A stretch of DNA of 64,000 nucleotides from Tenggerimyces flavus (GTDB lineage Bacteria > Actinomycetota > Actinomycetes > Propionibacteriales > Actinopolymorphaceae). The notes beneath the pieces were generated by a model, which was not told the DNA's origin, searched no databases, and worked only from the letters and a program-made list of their open reading frames with translations. Both the position numbers and the translations under genes were made by a program. Each line of letters starts with the position of its first letter. Position 1 is the stretch's first letter. Shown here one piece after another: positions 25,110 to 33,196 of this stretch. Location of the stretch: contig NZ_JAFBCM010000001.1 in assembly GCF_016907715.1 (NCBI RefSeq), positions 1 to 64,000 of the forward strand, given 5' to 3'.

Positions 25110-26970
25110 GAGAGGTCACGCCCTCGTACTCCAGGTGCAGCATCATCCCCTGGTCCGCGTGCGGAAGGTTGTGGCAGTGGTTCATCCAGAGCCCGGGGTT
25201 CGTCGCACGGAACGCGACCTGCCACACCTCCCCCGGACGTACCTCGAACGTGTCGAGCAGCAAGGGACTTCCGGTCGGCACCCGACCGTTCCCGGAGATG
25301 ATCTGCACCGTGTGTCCGTGCAGGTGCCAAGGATGGTTGTCCAAACCCCGGTTGACGATCGTCATCAACACGAGGTCGCCTTCCTTGACCTGTTGCACCG
25401 GCACGTCGGGGTACGCGCGGCCGTCCACGGTGTAGGCGTACTTCGGCAGCCCGCCGGCGACCGCGAGCGTGCGGTCGACCACGAGCGTGAACCGGCGGTC
25501 GAACGGGCTCGACCCGTCGATCCCCGTCGAGCGAGGCTTGCCGTACGACAGCAGGTCGAGCTGCTTCCAGCCGGCCGTTTCGTCAACGCCCACGTACGAT
25601 GCGGACCCGGAGCCCTCCGGTGAGAACGTCCGCCCCAGAGTGGTCAGCCCGTCGACGTACAGTGCCACACCGCGCGACGGCATCGTGAACGTCACGTCGT
25701 TCCGCCCGCCGGCCGCGATCACCAATGACTGCTCGGAGATCTCGCCCGGCTCGTTGAGGTCCCGGCCGTCCACCGCGGCGACCCGGAACGGCGTTCCCGC
25801 CAAGGCGAAACGGTGCGGTGTGCTGTCGGTGTTGATCAGCCGGACCCGCACCGGCGTCCCCGGCCGGAAGCGGTGGTCGAGGACCTCGTCCGACGAGCCC
25901 AGCACCATCGCGCCGGAGAACGTGTGCACCGGAAGGACGACCTCGGCGCCCGCGGGCTTCGGGCCCTTCGGCGACACGATCAGCGTTCCGTACAAGCCCA
26001 TGCGCACGCCCGTGTCGGAGACCTGGTGCGTGTGGTACCAGTACGTCCCGACCTGCGTGGCCCGGAAGCGATAGACGAACTCCCCGCCCGGCATGACCGC
26101 GTCCTGCGTGACACCGGGCGCGCCGTCCTCGCGGTTGGGCACGTCGTAGCCGTGCCAGTGCAGCGTCACGCCGCGGTCGATGTCGGCGTTGCGCAGCTTG
26201 ACCTCGATCAGATCGCCTTCTGTGGCGGTGAGTTCAGGCCCCGGCAGCTTGCCGTTGTACAGCCAGGCGTCGAGCTTCTGGCCGGACGGCAACGTCGCGG
26301 TGGACTTGCGCGCGGTCAGCTCGTACCGCCGTACCGGCACGCCCGGCGGAACGGCTGCCGGCCCGGCGAGGTCCGCGACCGAACGCGTCTCGCCGCCGGC
26401 GCTGTGCGCGTGCCCGCCGCCGGTGTCGATCGCCGCCACCGGGAGGAAGCCGGTCGCGATCCCCGCGACGCCGACCGCCGCCGCACCGCCGACGATCGCC
26501 AGCCGCGAGCGGGACCGGCCGGGAACGAGCATCCGCCAGGTCACCAAGGCCGCCACCCCGACCAGCGCGGTCGCCACCAGCGCGACCGAGATCCGGAGCG
26601 GATAGCCGAACAGGAACGTCACGACCAGCGCCGCCGCGGCGGCGTAGCCAGCGGTCAGAAGCACCAGCGGAACGACCGGCGACTCCTGCCCCCGCAGCAA
26701 CGGCCGGAACGCCACAATCCAAGCCAGCAAGGCGAACAGCACCGCGAGCGGGAGCCCGAACAACACCTTCTCCTGCACGAACCACCAGCCGTTGCCGGCC
26801 AGCGCGACCGTCGTTCCCACCCGAGCGAGCGTGCAGATCGACGCTCCGACGAACACCAGCAGCGCGATCCGCGGCCGCCGTACGGCCGCCGTCACACCCG
26901 CGCCGATCCACGCCGCCGCCGCGACCACTGCCAGCAGCAGGTCGACGATCAGCAGCGCGCCGGCGGTCAC
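25096..26970 (-). CDS. Membrane-anchored multicopper oxidase
   Basis: 624 residues. Six N-terminal membrane helices (about 1-185) precede cupredoxin domains from about residue 220. All copper motifs are present: HWHGYD and WYHTHQ in the first domain, HPWHLHGH and HCHNLPHADQGM in the last, giving type 1 and trinuclear sites with the type 1 Cys in HCH. GTG 26970 overlaps the stop of the upstream membrane gene. The fused multi-helix domain is unusual, since most such oxidases carry a Tat signal. Probable roles are Cu(I) oxidation or phenol oxidation outside the membrane. Confidence 0.9.
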   Translation of the reverse strand: MTAGALLIVDLLLAVVAAAAWIGAGVTAAVRRPRIALLVFVGASICTLARVGTTVALAGNGWWFVQEKVLFGLPLAVLFALLAWIVAFRPLLRGQESPVVPLVLLTAGYAAAAALVVTFLFGYPLRISVALVATALVGVAALVTWRMLVPGRSRSRLAIVGGAAAVGVAGIATGFLPVAAIDTGGGHAHSAGGETRSVADLAGPAAVPPGVPVRRYELTARKSTATLPSGQKLDAWLYNGKLPGPELTATEGDLIEVKLRNADIDRGVTLHWHGYDVPNREDGAPGVTQDAVMPGGEFVYRFRATQVGTYWYHTHQVSDTGVRMGLYGTLIVSPKGPKPAGAEVVLPVHTFSGAMVLGSSDEVLDHRFRPGTPVRVRLINTDSTPHRFALAGTPFRVAAVDGRDLNEPGEISEQSLVIAAGGRNDVTFTMPSRGVALYVDGLTTLGRTFSPEGSGSASYVGVDETAGWKQLDLLSYGKPRSTGIDGSSPFDRRFTLVVDRTLAVAGGLPKYAYTVDGRAYPDVPVQQVKEGDLVLMTIVNRGLDNHPWHLHGHTVQIISGNGRVPTGSPLLLDTFEVRPGEVWQVAFRATNPGLWMNHCHNLPHADQGMMLHLEYEGVTSPNRR

Positions 26971-27407
26971 GACGTTGCCGGCGCGACGGCCCCGGTCTCG
27001 GCGGTTCCGGAGGCCAGCTTGCGTCCCTCGCTGAACAACGCTCCGGCCACGCCGCCGATCGCGAGCCCGTTCAGGGCGTGCAGGCCGAAGATGATCAGGC
27101 TGGCGGTGTTCGTCGTGCCGGTGTCGCCGGCGACGGCCCGCGCGATCGCGGCGATCACGATCTGCAGGATCACCAGGCCGAGCGGCAGCAGCGAGAGCCC
27201 GATCAGCCGGCCGCCGCCCTTGCTCAGCGCGGCGAAGACCGCCATCAGGATCGACAGCACCGGGATCACCATCATCCCGATGATGCGGTGGATGTCGTAG
27301 GTGTGATCGGTCCGCGGCTTGGCGAAGGATCCGTAGCCCGCGAAGAAGAACTGCGCCACGGCTGCGGCGAGGAGTAGTACGGCGAGTCCAAAGAAGACCC
27401 TGCGCAT
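26967..27407 (-). CDS. Four-helix membrane protein, DUF6220-like
   Basis: 146 residues: MRRVFFGLAVLLLAAAVAQFFFAGYG is the first helix, then a TYDIHRIIG segment and three further helices, with conserved His residues (DHTYDIHR, GLHALNG) that could bind metal or heme. It resembles actinobacterial DUF6220 proteins. ATG 27407 has a GGAAGGA ribosome site. Coupled by GTGA overlap to the multicopper oxidase, so it probably serves the same membrane redox function. Confidence 0.8.
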   Translation of the reverse strand: MRRVFFGLAVLLLAAAVAQFFFAGYGSFAKPRTDHTYDIHRIIGMMVIPVLSILMAVFAALSKGGGRLIGLSLLPLGLVILQIVIAAIARAVAGDTGTTNTASLIIFGLHALNGLAIGGVAGALFSEGRKLASGTAETGAVAPATS

Positions 27408-27495
27408 GGTGCGTTCCTTCCAGGTCGGATGACGGCCACGACGATAGTGGCTGCCCGACCCGGAAGGAGTCATCGCACGCCGGGAGACGCCGAAC

Positions 27496-27513
27496 GTACT
27501 CCCCAGGGAGTAC
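27496..27513. promoter_or_regulatory. 18-base palindrome GTACTCCC-CA-GGGAGTAC
   Basis: A perfect 8+8 inverted repeat overlaps the stop codon of the SRPBCC gene and lies 89 bases upstream of the DUF6220/multicopper oxidase operon. The GTAC ends and C/G-rich core recall metal-sensor operators (CsoR or MerR type). With no T tract, it is more likely an operator than a terminator. Confidence 0.45.
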
Positions 27514-28214
27514 TACAGCTGGTAGTTGTTACTCCACGCAGCTCCCCAACCCTCGCCGAGCGCTGCGAGCTCGGCGTCGGAGCGGCCGTACGTGCTGAGG
27601 ATCGCCATCGCCGCGGACTTCGCCGGGTTGTACGCGACGACGAGCAGCCCGTCGCCCCAGCCCTCGACGGTGAGTCCGAGCTGGTGCTCGGTCCGGAACC
27701 ACACCTCGCCGCCGATCGCCTTGCCGGCGAGCTCGGCGTCGTACCGCTTGCCGACCTCGTTCTCCGCGACGCCGGTCAGGCCGAGCGCCTCGAGCGGCTC
27801 CTGGCCGGTACTGGTGAAGAACAGCGTGCGGCGTTCGTCGCCGTCGTGACGCTCGAGCAGGAACCTGAGCTGCTGCGCGAACGACGTCCAGCCCTGGGTG
27901 ATGTCGTCGTAGTACTCGTCCCACTCGCCACCGGTCTTGGCGCCGCGGGTGATCCGGAGCCGGGAGCCGCCCGGAACCTCCTCGATCGTGAACGTGTCGC
28001 CGCTGCCGAGCGCGAGCCGGCGGGCGACCGGGTCCTCGGTCAGTTCGGAGAAGAAGATCGTGTCGATCTCGGCGTCGAGGCCGCCGTTCTCCGGGTAGTC
28101 CCAGCCGTGCCAGCGGCGCAGCTGGTCCTTGTCCCGGAGCGCGTGCCAGACGGCGTCGGCGGGGGCGGCGATCGTCACCTCGATGACAGGGCGGTCGGTG
28201 TCTCCCATGCTCAT
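27513..28214 (-). CDS. SRPBCC/AHSA1-domain protein
   Basis: 233 residues with the START/Bet v 1-like fold pattern: IEVTIAAPADAVWHALRDKDQLRRWHGWD at the N-terminus and TQGWTSFAQQLRFLLERH in the C-terminal helix region, followed by an extra 80-residue tail (about 150-233). Starts inside the stop of the upstream ArsR-like gene (ATGA overlap, AGGAGA ribosome site). Proteins of this type regularly sit behind ArsR regulators; ligand unknown. Confidence 0.88.
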   Translation of the reverse strand: MSMGDTDRPVIEVTIAAPADAVWHALRDKDQLRRWHGWDYPENGGLDAEIDTIFFSELTEDPVARRLALGSGDTFTIEEVPGGSRLRITRGAKTGGEWDEYYDDITQGWTSFAQQLRFLLERHDGDERRTLFFTSTGQEPLEALGLTGVAENEVGKRYDAELAGKAIGGEVWFRTEHQLGLTVEGWGDGLLVVAYNPAKSAAMAILSTYGRSDAELAALGEGWGAAWSNNYQL

Positions 28215-28807
28215 TCTCCTGCGGGTCTCGGTGTGGGCCTTGGTGTCGGATGGCCGCCGACGACGAGGCGGTACGGGCGTCCGGTCGGGGCGTCGAAGGC
28301 CTCGACCGTGCGGCGGATCGCCTCGGCGAGGGCGTCGGTGAAGCGGTGCACGTCGCCCGGCTCGGCGAAGCGCACCTCGGTCTCGATCGTGAACGTGAGC
28401 AGGCGGGTCCCGGCCTCGGCCGCGCTGGCCTGCATGCGCGCGACGTCGGTCACGGTGTCGGCGGCGACCTCGACGAGATGGTCGGCGGCGTACTGGTCCT
28501 GGATCTTGGCGAACGAGCGCTCAGTGCCCATCACACCGGGATCGACGACGAACGCGTTGGCCTTGGCGCGGAGGATGCGTTCGATGCAGCCACGTCGTCG
28601 CCTTTCCTCAACCAACTCGAGCAGATCTGCCTTCTCGAGCGCGCGCAAGTGGTAGTTGACACGTTGCCTCGGCAGGTCCAGCTCGAGGGCGAGCTGCGAC
28701 GCCGAGGCGGGCTCGCGGAGCCGCGCGAGCAGCTGGCGGCGGATCGGTGTCAGCGCCGTCCGGACGCGTTCGGGGTCCTCGATCACGGTGAGGTCGGCGG
28801 CTGGCAT
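28211..28807 (-). CDS. ArsR-like winged-helix regulator
   Basis: 198 residues. An N-terminal winged helix (RRQLLARLREPASASQLALELDLPRQRVNYHLRALEKADLL, about 20-60) resembles the HTH_20/ArsR group; the C-terminal 110 residues are a ligand or dimer domain with TFTIETEVRFAEPGDV. ATG 28807 lies six bases after CATCAT, with TTGACA 18 bases upstream. Operon with the SRPBCC gene; divergent from a second ArsR-SRPBCC pair. Confidence 0.85.
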   Translation of the reverse strand: MPAADLTVIEDPERVRTALTPIRRQLLARLREPASASQLALELDLPRQRVNYHLRALEKADLLELVEERRRRGCIERILRAKANAFVVDPGVMGTERSFAKIQDQYAADHLVEVAADTVTDVARMQASAAEAGTRLLTFTIETEVRFAEPGDVHRFTDALAEAIRRTVEAFDAPTGRPYRLVVGGHPTPRPTPRPAGE

Positions 28808-28833
28808 GACCCCATGATGCGATTCGACAGTTT

Positions 28834-28885
28834 CATTTGTCAAATGGCGTAGGCCTTGACAGGCATATACGTTCGTCGGCATATT
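28834..28885. promoter_or_regulatory. Divergent promoters with operator-like palindrome CATTTG-T-CAAATG
   Basis: The 13-base perfect palindrome at 28834-28846 overlaps the leftward TTGACA (minus strand of 28840-28845 region) used by the ArsR-like gene at 28807. Rightward, TTGACA (28856-28861) and CATATT (28880-28885) are spaced 18 bases apart, and GTG 28893 follows the -10 box by seven bases. A repressor at the palindrome could control both directions. Confidence 0.55.
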
Positions 28886-28892
28886 CGGCGAT

Positions 28893-29207
28893 GTGCTAGC
28901 TGACCCGTTCACCGTGCTCGCCGAGCCGACTCGGCGCCGCATCCTCGACGAGCTCCGTACGTCGAGCCACAGCGTCAACGAGCTCGTCGAGGTGCTGAAC
29001 GTCAGCCAACCGACGATGTCCAAGCATCTGAAGGTGCTGCGCGACGCCGGCTTCGTGTCGGTCCGGACCGCGGCACAGCAACGCATCTATCGAATCGAGG
29101 TGCGACCGCTCGTGGAGCTCGACGCCTGGCTGCAGCCCTATCGCGAGCTGTGGGACCAGCACCTGGACGCCCTCGAACGACACCTCGACAACCAGGAGGA
29201 GGACTAG
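28893..29207 (+). CDS. ArsR-family transcriptional regulator
   Basis: 104 residues, almost entirely a winged helix: FTVLAEPTRRRILDELR, then VNELVEVLNVSQPTMSKHLKVLRDAGFVSVR, the signature of the ArsR subgroup that partners SRPBCC proteins. No metal-binding Cys pair. GTG 28893 appears leaderless. The stop TAG is followed immediately by the ATG of the SRPBCC gene, so translation is coupled. Confidence 0.93.
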   Translation: MLADPFTVLAEPTRRRILDELRTSSHSVNELVEVLNVSQPTMSKHLKVLRDAGFVSVRTAAQQRIYRIEVRPLVELDAWLQPYRELWDQHLDALERHLDNQEED

Positions 29208-29762
29208 ATGAGCTTCAATCCAGGGCCGTTGGCCTCGGTCGGATACCGCCCGAACGCAGACCGGTGGACGCTGGTCTTCACCCGCGACCTCCGGCACGCG
29301 CCGGCGAAGGTGTGGGGGTCGCTGACCGAGCCCGAGCAGCTGCGCGCCTGGGCCCCGTTCACCGCCGACCGCAACCTCGGCAGCGTGGGCAAGGCGACGT
29401 TGACGATGGTCGACGGCTCCGACGAGTCGCTGGCGGGCGAGGTGACGATCGCGAATCCCCCGTCCCTGTTGGAGTACGAGTGGGGCGGCGACGTGCTGCG
29501 CTGGTCGGTCGAGCCGACCGCTGGCGGCAGCCGGCTGACGCTCGAGCACACCGTGAAGGAACGCGAGTCGGTCCCGCAGCTGGCCGCCGGCTGGCACCTG
29601 TGCCTGCTCGTCGCCGATTCGTTGCTGGACGGTCAGCCGATCGGCCCGATCCGCGGCCACGAGGCGATGAACTACGGCTGGGCGGAGCTGAACGAGGCGT
29701 ACGCGAAGAAGCTCGACCTTCCGGTCAGCACCAGCCACGCGGACAAGGCCGCGGAGAACTGA
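29208..29762 (+). CDS. SRPBCC/AHSA1-domain protein
   Basis: 184 residues; LVFTRDLRHAPAKVWGSLTEPEQLRAWAPF is the hallmark N-terminal strand and helix of the AHSA1-like START fold. The core includes LEYEWGGDVLRWSVEP and LTLEHTV. Directly downstream of an ArsR repressor, the usual genomic pairing. Likely binds a hydrophobic ligand or acts as a small hydrolase-like protein; ligand unknown. Confidence 0.9.
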   Translation: MSFNPGPLASVGYRPNADRWTLVFTRDLRHAPAKVWGSLTEPEQLRAWAPFTADRNLGSVGKATLTMVDGSDESLAGEVTIANPPSLLEYEWGGDVLRWSVEPTAGGSRLTLEHTVKERESVPQLAAGWHLCLLVADSLLDGQPIGPIRGHEAMNYGWAELNEAYAKKLDLPVSTSHADKAAEN

Positions 29763-29825
29763 CCTTTGTCGGTGGCCTTCCCTACGCTGTCCGCACGTGC
29801 ATGGGACCGCGTGAAAGGGGAGGCC

Positions 29826-30575
29826 ATGGCGAAGTTCACCGGGTCGGACGACCTGCAGGGCGCGGAGTTCCGCGGCGTCAACCTCAGTGGCGCCCGGTTC
29901 GTCGCGTGTGACCTGTCCGGAGCCGTCGTGCGCGGCGTCGACGTGACCGGGGCGGAGATCGACGCGCCGTGGCTCGCCGACGGCGGTGCCAGCTTCTTCG
30001 TCAACGGCATCGACGTGGTCCCGTACGTCGAGGCCGAGCTCGACCGCCGCTTCCCCGGCCGCGGCGACAAGTTCGCCAGGGAGCCGGAGAAGCTACGCGA
30101 GGCGTTCGCCGCGCTGCATCGCACCTGGGCTGGCACCCTCGAGCGGGTCGCGGCGATGCCTCCCGGCACGGTCGACGTGTCGGTGGCCGACGAGTGGACG
30201 TTCACGCAGACGCTGCGGCACCTGATCCTGGCGACGGACATGTGGTTCGGCCGGGGCGTGCTGGAGAAGGAGCAGCCGTTCCATCCGCTCGGGCTCATCG
30301 ACCGGGGTTCTCGCGAGGGCTTCGACTTCTCGGTCTTCCGGACCGACGAGCCGACGTACGCCGAGGTGGTGGAGGCGCGAGCGGGTCGGGTCGCGATGGT
30401 GCGCGATTTCCTCGCCACCGCCACCGTCGACGTGCTGGCCGAGACCCGCAAGAATCCGCACAACCCCGAGCATGCGGAGACCACGCTGTCCTGCGTGCAC
30501 GTGATCCTCGAGGAGGAGTGGGAGCACCACCGCTACGCCGTGCGGGACCTGGACGCGATCGAGGCGCGCGGCTAG
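29826..30575 (+). CDS. DinB-like protein with pentapeptide-repeat N-terminus
   Basis: 249 residues. Residues 6-40 hold pentapeptide-type repeats (LQGAEFRGVNLSGARFVACDL, then SGAVVRGVDVTGAEI). Residues about 80-245 form a DinB_2 four-helix bundle with candidate metal ligands: His in LRHLILATDMWF and EEEWEHHRYAV near the C-terminus. ATG 29826 has AAAGGGGAGG upstream. DinB-type proteins include thiol-dependent transferases; the substrate is unknown. Confidence 0.85.
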   Translation: MAKFTGSDDLQGAEFRGVNLSGARFVACDLSGAVVRGVDVTGAEIDAPWLADGGASFFVNGIDVVPYVEAELDRRFPGRGDKFAREPEKLREAFAALHRTWAGTLERVAAMPPGTVDVSVADEWTFTQTLRHLILATDMWFGRGVLEKEQPFHPLGLIDRGSREGFDFSVFRTDEPTYAEVVEARAGRVAMVRDFLATATVDVLAETRKNPHNPEHAETTLSCVHVILEEEWEHHRYAVRDLDAIEARG

Positions 30576-30615
30576 GACCGCCGCCTTGGCTGTCATGGGG
30601 GTGGTGTCCGGAACG

Positions 30616-32391
30616 ATGGGGTCCGTGCCCCTTCCTGGACAACAGAGCCCAGAAGCCCTCGTCGCCGGTTCGCCGGTCGCGGTGGCCGTCGTGCCCGGGG
30701 TGGGCATCGGGCTGGCGTTCGGTGGGCAGCGGTGGTCGTTGGCGGGCGATCCGGCGTCGCTCGTCCGGCAGCTGACGGAGAGGCACCGGCCGCGCTGGGT
30801 CTGGTGGGACGCCGCGACGACGGCGCGGGAGCTGGTGGACGTACGGCTGGCGAGCTGTTGGGACCTCGCCGCCGTGCACCGGCTGCTGTACGGAGGGCAC
30901 CGCGCCGATCCGGCCGCGGTGTGGGCGGCAGCCCACGAACTGGCCGAGCCGGAGCCACGGCGGCGTGGTGAGCCGACCTTGTTCGACGAGCCGACGCCGC
31001 CTCCGGACTCCCCTGTTCTGCCCGATGGACAGCTGCATCCGGAGTGGTGCGATCAGGAGTTCGAGTCGCCGGATCACGCGGCCCAGTGGGCTTCGCTCGC
31101 GCTGGAGGTGCACGAGAGCCAGCGGCGGATCCTCGCGCGGCTTGGCGATCCGCGGCCGGTGCCGCGTTCGCCCAAGCTCTGCCTGCTGACGGCGTACGCG
31201 GAGTCGGCGGCGGCGTTGATCGCCGTCGAGCTCGAGCACGACGGGCTCCCGCTCGACCGTGCGGCGGCCGAGGAGTGCATCGCGGGCTACGTCGGGCCGC
31301 GCCCCGCGGACGCCGCGGAGGAGACCGCGCTGCGAGTACGGCGCGACCAGGAGGTACTCGCCCATTGGCGCGAGGGGACGACCGCCGACCTGCGCAACCC
31401 CGCACAGGTCAACGAGCTGCTCGCCAAGATCGGCATCGTCGTCCCGGACACGCGGTCCTGGCGGCTGGAACCGTTCCGCGCCACCCACGCCGGCGTGGCC
31501 GCGCTGCTGGACTGGCGCAAGGCGGAGCGGGTGCTCACGACGTACGGGTACCGCTGGCTGGACCGGCACGTCGGGGCGGACGGCCGGCTGCGCGGCGGTT
31601 GGGGCGCGGCGGACGGCGGCGCGGGGCGGATGACCGCGCAGGCGGGGCTGCACAACCTGCCCTCGTCGCATCGCGTCGCGGTACGCGCGGAGCCGGGGCA
31701 TGTGCTCGTCCGCGCGGACCTGGGGCAGATCGAGCCGCGCGTGCTGGCGGCGGTGTCGGGTGATGCGGGGCTGACCGCGGCGACACAGTCGGACGACCTC
31801 TACGCACCGGTGGCCGCGCAGATCGGAACGGACCGTCCGACGGCCAAGGTCGCGGTGCTCGCGGCGATGTACGGGCAGACGTCGGGCTCGGCCGGCGCGG
31901 CGCTGAAGCGAATGGAACGCGCGTACCCGCACGCGCTCGCCTACCTGCGCGCCGCCGAGGAGGCGGGCCGCGCGGGGCGGGACATCCGTACGTACGGCGG
32001 CCGGCGGATCCGGCTCGGGTCGGGGGCGGTCGATCCCGCATCGGTGTCGCCGCTGCGGGTGGACGCGGAGCTGCTCGCCGCGGGCGCGGTGCAGGGCCTG
32101 GTGACGGGGGCGGGGCGCTTCGCCCGTAACGCGGTGATCCAAGGCGCGGCGGCAGAGCTGTTCAAGGCCTGGGCCGCCAGCGTGCGCGCGGCCCTGGTGC
32201 CGCTAGGCGGGCGGATCGTGCTGTGCCTGCACGACGAGCTGCTCGTCCACGTCCCCGCTGTCCACGCCGAGACCGCGGCTGCGGTCGTGACCGGCTCGCT
32301 CGCGACGACCACCGCCTGGTGGGCCGCCGGCAGCGGCGTCCACTTCGTCGCCGACGTGTCCGTGGTGGACCGGTGGTCGGATGCCAAGTAA
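30616..32391 (+). CDS. Family A DNA polymerase-like protein (exonuclease-domain remnant plus polymerase domain)
   Basis: About 591 residues, matching actinobacterial 'bifunctional 3'-5' exonuclease/DNA polymerase' proteins. The N-terminal 200 residues correspond to the exonuclease region, but no clear DxE motif is seen. The polymerase part has motif A RADLGQIEPRVLA (Asp kept, usual Tyr-Ser replaced), motif B RPTAKVAVLAAMYGQ (Arg, Lys and Tyr kept; O-helix Phe replaced by Leu) and motif C LCLHDELLVHVP (HDE kept). So polymerase activity is plausible. ATG 30595 is an alternative start. Distinct from replicative PolA, with no 5' nuclease domain. Confidence 0.88.
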   Translation: MGSVPLPGQQSPEALVAGSPVAVAVVPGVGIGLAFGGQRWSLAGDPASLVRQLTERHRPRWVWWDAATTARELVDVRLASCWDLAAVHRLLYGGHRADPAAVWAAAHELAEPEPRRRGEPTLFDEPTPPPDSPVLPDGQLHPEWCDQEFESPDHAAQWASLALEVHESQRRILARLGDPRPVPRSPKLCLLTAYAESAAALIAVELEHDGLPLDRAAAEECIAGYVGPRPADAAEETALRVRRDQEVLAHWREGTTADLRNPAQVNELLAKIGIVVPDTRSWRLEPFRATHAGVAALLDWRKAERVLTTYGYRWLDRHVGADGRLRGGWGAADGGAGRMTAQAGLHNLPSSHRVAVRAEPGHVLVRADLGQIEPRVLAAVSGDAGLTAATQSDDLYAPVAAQIGTDRPTAKVAVLAAMYGQTSGSAGAALKRMERAYPHALAYLRAAEEAGRAGRDIRTYGGRRIRLGSGAVDPASVSPLRVDAELLAAGAVQGLVTGAGRFARNAVIQGAAAELFKAWAASVRAALVPLGGRIVLCLHDELLVHVPAVHAETAAAVVTGSLATTTAWWAAGSGVHFVADVSVVDRWSDAK

Positions 32392-33168
32392 CTAGAGACG
32401 GTCGTCGATCCAGCTCACCGCGGCGGCTCCGATCGAGGGCCAGTCCGACGGGAGGCCAGGCGTGTCGCGCAACCACGCGGCCAGCGACCTCGCCGACGCG
32501 CGCATCGCCGGAACGAGCTCGGCGCGCTCCCGTTCGGTGAGCCGGTAGCCGTCGACGAGGTCCGCCATCGCGGCTCGGAAAGACTGCTCCCGCTCGTCCG
32601 GCCTGGCGACCACCCAGAGCACCTGGTCGACCAGGTAACGGGCGACGTCATGGACGCGCGGCGCGTAGCAGAGGTTGGCGAAGTCGACGAAACCCGTCAC
32701 CGCGCCGTCGGACACCAACACGTTGCCGCCGTGGAAGTCACCGTGAACCAGCTGGAGCGGCAGCTGGCCGTGCGGCATCGAGTAGGTCTCGATGCGGGCG
32801 GGGAAGTCGGCGAGAGCGCCGTGCAGTTGAGCGAGAGCGCGGCCGATCGCACCGGCGTCACCGATGGTCGGCGCAGCACCCGGGAGTGCGGGCGCAAGCG
32901 TGTACGCGCCATCCCCCACCAGCCGCCCGTCATCGGTAGGCACCGGCACCGCGACGGGCACCTCGCGCTCGGCCAGGTGCCTCAGCACGCGCTGCTCCTG
33001 GTCGAGCCGGTCGAGCGACTCGTGCCGCTTCAGCACGTAGGACCGACCGCCCGACGTCACCCGCCAGACGGCACCCAGTGCAGAGTGCAGCTCGGTCACC
33101 GTGGGCGAAGGAACGACCCGACTCCAGTGGCGAACGACGGCCAAGATCACGGGTACCACGCTAGTCAT
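32392..33168 (-). CDS. Phosphotransferase/homoserine kinase-like (APH family)
   Basis: 258 residues. N-lobe with SYVLKRHESLDRLDQEQRVL (ATP-binding Lys and helix Glu), catalytic loop LVHGDFHGGNVLV (HGD-x4-N) and metal-binding VDFANLCYAPRVHD. It resembles the homoserine/choline kinase branch rather than antibiotic kinases, but the substrate is not determinable. The stop is directly adjacent to the convergent polymerase stop. The start at ATG 33168 lies 9 bases from the iron box, so it might be iron-influenced. Confidence 0.83.
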   Translation of the reverse strand: MTSVVPVILAVVRHWSRVVPSPTVTELHSALGAVWRVTSGGRSYVLKRHESLDRLDQEQRVLRHLAEREVPVAVPVPTDDGRLVGDGAYTLAPALPGAAPTIGDAGAIGRALAQLHGALADFPARIETYSMPHGQLPLQLVHGDFHGGNVLVSDGAVTGFVDFANLCYAPRVHDVARYLVDQVLWVVARPDEREQSFRAAMADLVDGYRLTERERAELVPAMRASARSLAAWLRDTPGLPSDWPSIGAAAVSWIDDRL

Positions 33169-33176
33169 CGACACGT

Positions 33177-33195
33177 TTAGGCTAGCCTCACTTAA
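33177..33195. promoter_or_regulatory. IdeR/DmdR-type iron box
   Basis: The 19-base TTAGGCTAGCCTCACTTAA matches the actinobacterial DtxR/IdeR consensus TTAGGTTAGGCTAACCTAA at 15 of 19 positions and ends one base before the ATG of the siderophore-binding protein. It overlaps a likely -10 box (TAGCCT), so iron-loaded repressor would block transcription. Confidence 0.85.
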
Positions 33196-33196
33196 C

